Below, piece after piece: positions 58,301 to 64,000 of a DNA stretch of 64,000 nt. Where the stretch lies: NCBI GenBank assembly GCA_047495785.1, contig JBLDXI010000001.1, forward strand, positions 930,001-994,000, written 5' to 3'. Position 1 is the stretch's first letter; every line of letters starts with the position of its first letter. The position numbers and the translations under genes were made by a program. The notes under the pieces are model-generated. The model saw nothing but the letters and a program-made list of their open reading frames with translations. It made no database searches and was not told where the DNA came from. This stretch comes from Lepidodermella squamata. Lineage: Eukaryota > Gastrotricha.

Positions 58301-61300
58301 TTTGTATTATATACCTACACCACAATAATATTATAAAGGGCCTAAAAACATTTTCAACTTGCTGCGAGTCGAACTTCCAGTTCAACCCTGTGCTGCTGCT
58401 GTTGCTCGTTTGTGCCGAGAAACTGTACACAGTGATTATCTGCCGCATATTACCGTGTCTTTTACAATTATTATATAGGTATATTTTATCATCGTTGATT
58501 ATATACACCTTGCCAAGTCGTGATACGCCGTGCGCGTGTTAAATCGCAAAATACACGCTGTGCCAGGTCTTCTTCCTTTCTAAACACACAGTTTATTATA
58601 GCCCGCGTATATTTTTACTACCCAATATGCGTATTTTCCATTACGGATTTGTCCCTATGTATACCGCGCTATTTTCGAAAACCCACCCTATTTCTTGCTG
58701 CTGCCGCCGCCGCCACCTGCAAAACGTGTGTTGGAATAATAATAGAACCAGAGGCAGCTTTTCACGCTATTAATCGGTACCTAATAATCTGAGTTATTGC
58801 TGCCTAAAGCGCGAGCGTGAATTTACTATACGAAGTGGGGGCGGGTGAGCGTTGTAGGTGGGCCGTTCAGTAACGCTTTCAACAACTTAACGCTGTCAGT
58901 TTCACTACTAATTGGGACAATGCCTCGCGCGCTATAGCAGTCTAACATTGGGTCATAGTAGGTTATAGCTCAGCTTTTCATCCGCCTTAAAAATGAAGGC
59001 GCTTATGCGAAAATTAACGCTGCGAAAAAACAAAAAAGGCGGCAGTCAATCGCCTCCCGACAGCAACGCGTCAACACCTGCCTCGACTAATGCCTCGTCT
59101 CTGGCTTTAAACGTCAATAATAATAATAATAGTCATCACGATGATAATAACGCTGAGCCTTTGAATAATGACGACTCGTCTCACCCTGACAGAAATGTTA
59201 CCGCAGTGGAAGAACCCATTGTTAAAAGTAAGAATCCCGAGCAGCAATCGCAACAACCCTCTCGAGCTGCTTCGCCCACTGCCTCTGCGAAACAACAGCC
59301 ATTAGCCACCGAACCTGAGATGAGTGCTGCCGCTTCACCCGAACCCTCTAAAGTCGACCGGGTAATTTTTTACAATTTTCACCCCGAATTTTCGAAAAAA
59401 TGTTATGTTTTAGGCTTCCATGGAGCGCAAGAAGCCAGAGGTCGTCAAGCAGGAAGCGCTTTTTGATGGCGAAACGCTGCGCCTTGAACTGAAAGTCCTA
59501 TCAGCTGTACAGCCGACAGCTCGCTGGTACTTCAAGGGCATCACGGTTCAGGGCAAGCGTTATGTTCAGAAAATTAAGGACCGCCAGGATCATTTCACTG
59601 TTGTCCTCGTTGTTGAGGAGGTAAGACTCAATTTTCTCGATTTTTCTTCTTTTAAATTGCGTTACGAATAGGCTTCAATGAAAGACGCCGGTGCCTACAA
59701 ATGTAAAGTTGGCAACGGAAATGGCGATGTCCCTGTGACTATCAACGTCACCCCAGCTGGTTTGTCCCGGGAAATTTTCACGATTTTTTGTGTAATTTCG
59801 ACCAATATTTTAGAGCTTAAAGTCGAACGGAAAGATATTCCGCCTCGTTTCATCCGCAAGCTGCAGCCCCAAGACGTGCCCGAAGCCGAATCGGCGTCGT
59901 ATTTGTGCACAATTACCGGCACAGAGCCGATCACCTTCAAATGGCTGCTTCACGGCAAAGAGCTGTCGGAGGATGACGACCGCTATACCATCACTCGCGA
60001 AGCCAATAAAATCAAACTGGTCATTAAGGAGGTCTGGGCGAGCGATAACGGCGAAGTTGAATGCGTTGCTGAGAATCCTTTCGGCAAGGCGTCTACAGCT
60101 GGCCGTCTGAATGTGCAGGGTATGCTTTGTTCAATAACGAAAAATTCAAATTTAATTTTTTCTTTATTATTTAGAAAATATTAATTTGAAAGGTCTCAAA
60201 AAACGAGCCCCTGCCGTCCGGCCGCCTGGCGATGAAGATGACGGTTTGTCTTAACCACCCTGGTTTCTATACCCTTTATATAGGTTTTAGATGGCTAGAA
60301 AATTACATATTTCCAACATTATTTGGTCGGTTTATTATTGAATGAAAAAATGATTTTAAAAGATGGAGGTTTCATGGATCCAAGTTTGGCACGTAAGTAT
60401 CGCATCGAGTGATGATGGCGTTGTTGCAGCAGTAGTTTAGTTCGATATTCACGCGAAATTCAGATACAATCACAGAAATGCCTGATAGATCATTTAGTCA
60501 ACAATTTTAGATGTTTGATATTTATAGATTTAGATTCAGCATGATATTTTATCACCTTTTCAGTTGTTGCATGATTTGACGATTTCACATGAAATTCATT
60601 GTTATTTTTTGTTTTTTTTCTTCACACGCTAATTCCAATCGATTTCTTGCGGTTCCAGTTCTTCTACTCAGAGCAGGCGTAAGTCGAAAATTTTACTATA
60701 TTTTTATTATTTTTATCGAATCTTGAAAATTAGATTTAGTCTCGTGAAAATAACTTGACTAGTAGATAGTTGATTAATTTTTATTTCCACGCGGATTTCG
60801 GCTTTGTAGGACGCAGAAGGCCATGCAGAAGGCCTTGATGAATATTGCGAATTATGCGTAAATTTAAATCTGAATTTTCATTCTGATTTATCGCTTCAAC
60901 TTGATTTTCCGCCAATTTTATTCTCATTTCTTTCGTACTTTTATGTTTACCTGAGCTTTTTCTGTTGTTATTCTCGCGAAAAAAAGAGATCCGGCCTGAG
61001 AGGCAGTCGCCAGAATTTGAAGGCTTTGATGCAGGAACTTGCCGATGAGGTGGTTATTTCGTTGCCATTTTAATCCATTCACGCTTTAATTCACAAATGT
61101 TTTCATTTTCGCGCACTTTGTCACTGTTTTCGTTTGCATTGAAAGAATTCGCTCTTCGGAAGTTAAGGTGGATTTTTTGTGTTTTTTTAGGCGGGCGGTC
61201 CTAATGCGACCAAGCGCCCTGAAACGATGGAAATCCCGCCAGATTCGCCTTATTTCGAGACGGTCCCTGACAACCAGGTCATCAACAAGCGCCAGACATT

Positions 61301-64000
61301 CAACACCGAAGTCGCAATCAATATTCCAGACCCGAAAACCATGCCCTTCCCGTCTGTGAAATGGTTTTTCGGCGTACCCCGCCGGCGCGGTGATACCGGC
61401 GCGATGAAAGAGTTGAAGGAGGAAAACGACAAGCGTTACACGATTTCAGTCGACGAGGCTAACCTCTCGGCGACGTTTTCAATTAAAAGCGCCGATACGA
61501 AGGACGAAGGCCACTACGGTGTAGCGCTTCTCGACGCCAATGGCGATGTGTTGGATCGCGCTGGCTTTTCCATTTTTATCAAAGATCCTGATCAGAACTT
61601 TGATTTCCGCAACTTGCTTAAGCGAACCCATATCGACGAGGAGGAAGAGAGTGAAGAGGAAGTCGAATGGGGCACCCTCAGAAGAAGTAAATTTTTTAAT
61701 ATTTGAACAATTTGTCGATAATCACTGTTTATATTACAGCTTTTGTTCCTACAACCAAGGCCAAAAAGATTCGTCGGCGCCATGGTGGTGACGGCTCTCA
61801 AGAGTGCCTAGATGAGGAATACGATGAAGATGTAAGATTTTTTTCAAATTTTTACTCGATTTATTTCAAAGTTATAGATGAATTATCAGAATTTAACATG
61901 TTGCTTCTTTTTTCTTATTCCCTTTTCCCAAATATTACGGGTATTTTCGAATTGACCTAAAAACAGACACTAGGCGACTTAGAGTCGACTTTCGGTCGTC
62001 CTCGGTCGTCGACCTTCTCTCCGAAATCCCGTGAAGCGGAGAAGCAGGCGGCCGAGGACATGGAGCAGCGTATTTTGGCCCAGCGGGCCGAAAAGATGGG
62101 CCGGCGTTTATCTCTCATGGAAGCCATTCCTAATTTTCCGGTGCTCAGGAAGGCACCAAGAGTGGTTGTTGTAAGTTGATCACATAGCTGCAGAAGATTC
62201 ACTCACGGAATCGCATGTGTCGAAATAGCCGACAATACAACATAGAAAAAATCGATACGATTAATTTTATAGGTAGAAAAAATGTTGTCTATTTCTGGCA
62301 TGTTAATTATAGAACAGAATAATACAGATCTAGCTGTAGTAAATTGGTAATTATTTTAAAATAATTTTCTATATAATTTAAGCATGATTTTTTAGCGTAG
62401 ATTCGATTTAATTGTTTTTGCGAGTTGCTAATTTTTTCACAATTTTTTTAATTAGGAAAAGGGCGAGTTCGAAGAGGAGCTTGAAGATGTTAACGCTGTT
62501 TTTGGCGAGACGAAAGAAGCGCAATTCGCTTGCGTGTTCTCGGACGAAAACCAGAAGGGTCGTTGGTTCAAGGGCCGCACCGAAATTTTCCATGGCCTCA
62601 AGTACTTGATCCAGCACGAGGGCAAGCGTCACACGATGATTGTCAAAACGCCAAATGCCGACGACACGGGTCCGTACACGTGCGACTGCGACGGCGTCAC
62701 GTCGACCGCGTTCCTCATGGTCGAGGTGCGCAAGACGCAGATCAAGCGCAGCCTGCCGCCCAAGTCGAAAATCGGCCGTAAAGGCACGACCGTTCTCGAG
62801 GTGGAGATGTCGGACGACAAGGCTGAGCCGACGTGGTTGAAGAACGGCAAGCCGATCACGCCGAAGCGTGGCAAGTACGAAATTAAGAAAGAAGGCAACA
62901 AGGCCTCGCTGACGATCCTCAACGGCTCGCCCGATGACGAGGGCAAGTACACTTGCAAGGTCGAAGATTCAACCAGCGATACCGACTTGGCCTTCGAAGG
63001 TTAGTTGTCTTTATTCGTTTGCTATGAATGTAAATTAATTGCTTTTTCTGCTTTGATTTTATTTTGCGCTTTGAAGATGTTGATGATTTTAATTCTGAAG
63101 GAAAGACAGGAAAAGCAGGAAAAGGGACAGGGAAAGGTATCACCATCTATTCTGTTCATCTATTTCTGTTCAATCGAGCCGTTTCTTTTGTCATGCCGCA
63201 AAAATTACTCTGTTTATCCCAACTATATTTTTTGGTTCATTTATTCCTCCTTTAAACAGCTTTTATTTGGATATCATCTAATTCGGTCTTTTTGTTGTAA
63301 TTTTACAGAGGGTGACTGGAAATTTATCGAAAAATTGGAAAATGCGGCGACCACTGAAGACCAGCCGGCTACATTTTCTTGCACTGTTAACGAGCCGAAT
63401 GCTGACGTTACTTGGCTCGTTAACGGCGAGGAGGTGTCGGCTGACGATAGGCGATTCGAAATAGCTTCAAACGGCATGAAGCGTACACTGACGGTGAAGA
63501 AGCCGAAGAAAACCGACAACGGGCTGAAGGTCACGTGCATGACGACAAAAGACAAGTCCGAAGCTTCGCTCATGGTGAAAGGTACGTTCCAACGCCGGCA
63601 ACGTGCATGAATTTACTAAGGCATGGCCCCCTTGATGTTGTTGATTTTTGTTATTGCATGTATAGCTGGGAAGAAATTGACGTTTAATTTAGGCAGAAGT
63701 GGAACAGGTGTGTTTTCCAAGTTCCATTTCTAGTGTGTAAAAATCTCACACTTTTTGAAATCTCTGGCATGTAAAAGTAGGGTGTTTAATTTTCTCTCAT
63801 CCCCAGTATATACTTCTACTTCACTTCGTAGCATTTGCTCATTTCCTCCTCCTTCATTTCTCGACAAAAAAAATCTGCTCTGATTTTTTAAGGCGGCTTT
63901 TTTCAAAATTAGTTTTTTTCTGTTATGTGAGAAAACTGGAAGAGGAAATCGAGCATATTGCATGTTGGAATAATTTGTTGATGTTCTTCTTTTGTTTTTT
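52364..64000 (+). CDS. Twitchin-like giant immunoglobulin muscle protein, 5' part
   Basis: Exons I can phase: 52364-52447, 52504-52607, 52665-52777, 54573-54585, 54639-54784, 54835-55332, 55387-55610, 55662-55749, 56492-56736, 56931-57025, 59414-59620, 59672-59759, 59814-60119, 60175-60243, 60363-60392, 60659-60678, 60810-60857, 60987-61049, 61191-61686, 61740-61831, 61967-62170, 62456-62999, 63077-63136 and 63309-63581. Repeated I-set Ig folds are clear (C...W[FL]...DAGxYxCxAxN), for example SVQWFKNNAPI, TVTWFKETEQI, DVTWMHNGAV, VSWQRTV, SVKWLRNN, FKWLLHGKEL, SVKWFFGV, TWLKNGKPI and VTWLVNGEEV: at least ten domains, with charged linkers at 60175-61049 and 61740-62170. Twitchins are sarcomeric giants that regulate myosin. 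The order fits the N-terminal Ig region; the Fn3 array and kinase would lie beyond the window. The link from 57025 to 59414 is out of phase and unresolved. Confidence 0.85.
53334..53348. repeat. (CG)n run
   Basis: A short uninterrupted CG-dinucleotide run within an intron of the twitchin-like gene, in a locally CpG-rich stretch. Confidence 0.8.
53730..54045 (+). CDS. Candidate alternative first coding exon (P2) of the twitchin-like gene
   Basis: An ATG opens 105 codons of Ser/Gln/Arg-rich, Ig-free sequence (GLSRRRHNKIIPIND; MLRETLEESDAMYESEEL). It ends at CACCAAG before GTCCGA, leaving one base, the phase needed by the 13-nt exon at 54573. That makes it a likely isoform-specific N-terminus from an internal promoter. 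No TATA box was identified. Confidence 0.55.
54573..54585 (+). other. 13-nt microexon of the twitchin-like gene
   Basis: CAACTCAGTCAAA lies between a CATTCAACAG acceptor and a GTAAGT donor. Exon 52665-52777 ends in phase 1 and exon 54639-54784 begins in phase 2; only an intervening exon of length 1 modulo 3 restores the frame, and this one does, encoding STQSK across its joins. The following intron is a normal 53 nt. Confidence 0.7.
57026..58992. other. Long intron with probable internal promoter
   Basis: About 2 kb rich in ATTATT and CGCG runs, resembling the DNA upstream of VGLUT copy 1, and without recognisable coding sequence. A missing exon of the main isoform could lie here, because the flanking exons are out of phase. 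Confidence 0.45.
58993..59361 (+). CDS. Candidate alternative first coding exon (P3) of the twitchin-like gene
   Basis: An ATG opens 123 codons of low-complexity sequence: a basic start (KALMRKLTLRKNKKGG), then Ser/Asn/Gln/Pro-rich sequence with an Asn run encoded by an AAT repeat. It ends at GACCGG before GTAATT in phase 0, which fits the next exon at 59414 (ASMERKKPEV). A pyrimidine-rich acceptor inside it (before 59064) would alternatively connect in phase to exon 56931-57025, so this segment may serve both as a first exon and as part of an internal exon. Confidence 0.6.

Noticed and set aside
63693-63707. Possible 15-nt microexon after the last Ig exon
   Set aside because: Phase is compatible and splice sites are present, but such a short candidate in an AT-rich intron is too easily a chance match; left out of the gene model.
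1-64000. CRISPR arrays, bacterial operons, riboswitches, tRNA genes
   Set aside because: No regular repeat-spacer array or tRNA cloverleaf with a GGTTCGA-type B box outside coding or intron sequence was seen; the window is animal nuclear DNA.

Overview
The window is animal nuclear DNA. Genes are split by GT-AG introns that mostly measure about 46-60 nt, and the gene set is metazoan: a vesicular glutamate transporter, a giant twitchin-like muscle immunoglobulin protein, LIN-9, acetyl-CoA carboxylase, a peroxisomal D-amino-acid oxidase and GT92 glycosyltransferases. A twitchin-type gene together with very short introns suggests a protostome, probably an ecdysozoan such as a nematode or tardigrade, but the sequence alone does not settle the phylum. 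No tRNA, rRNA or CRISPR array was found.

Layout. 1-7034: part of a charged coiled-coil gene with an in-frame TAG, a 102-bp relic of a GT92 gene, a secreted MACPF-domain protein on the minus strand, and two tandem GT92 genes on the plus strand. 7500-8020: a possible unrecognised minus-strand gene. 8-12.3 kb: a long non-coding, microsatellite-bearing stretch upstream of the transporter. 12.3-28 kb: a tandem duplication of about 6.4 kb carrying VGLUT and a small minus-strand gene. VGLUT copy 1 is intact and copy 2 is trimmed at both ends; for the small gene it is copy 2 that is intact and copy 1 that is broken. A stretch of about 0.7 kb is identical between the VGLUT copies, including an intron, which points to gene conversion. 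The 2.7-kb spacer holds retrotransposon remains, a dense TACAG/CTGTA cluster and a terminal-inverted-repeat element.

29-45.7 kb: five minus-strand genes lie head to tail. In transcription order they are D-aspartate/D-amino-acid oxidase, RPL12, ACMSD, DOHH and acetyl-CoA carboxylase, with gaps of roughly 100-630 bp, so the array could be an operon. The carboxylase gene (six exons, 2409 codons) has two ordinary introns of about 50 nt and three long ones, and each long intron carries a mobile-element signature. The clearest is a 396-bp foldback element whose inverted arms are built from 15-bp tandem repeats and which is flanked by an 8-bp target duplication.

46.5-50.4 kb: an intronless ethanolamine-phosphotransferase gene and LIN-9 on the plus strand. 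52.4 kb to the end: the 5' part of a twitchin-like gene with at least ten Ig domains, three candidate first exons, a 13-nt microexon that adapts reading phase, and a run of very small linker exons. Exon boundaries were set by hand from splice consensus, phase arithmetic and homology; no alignment or transcript data were available.
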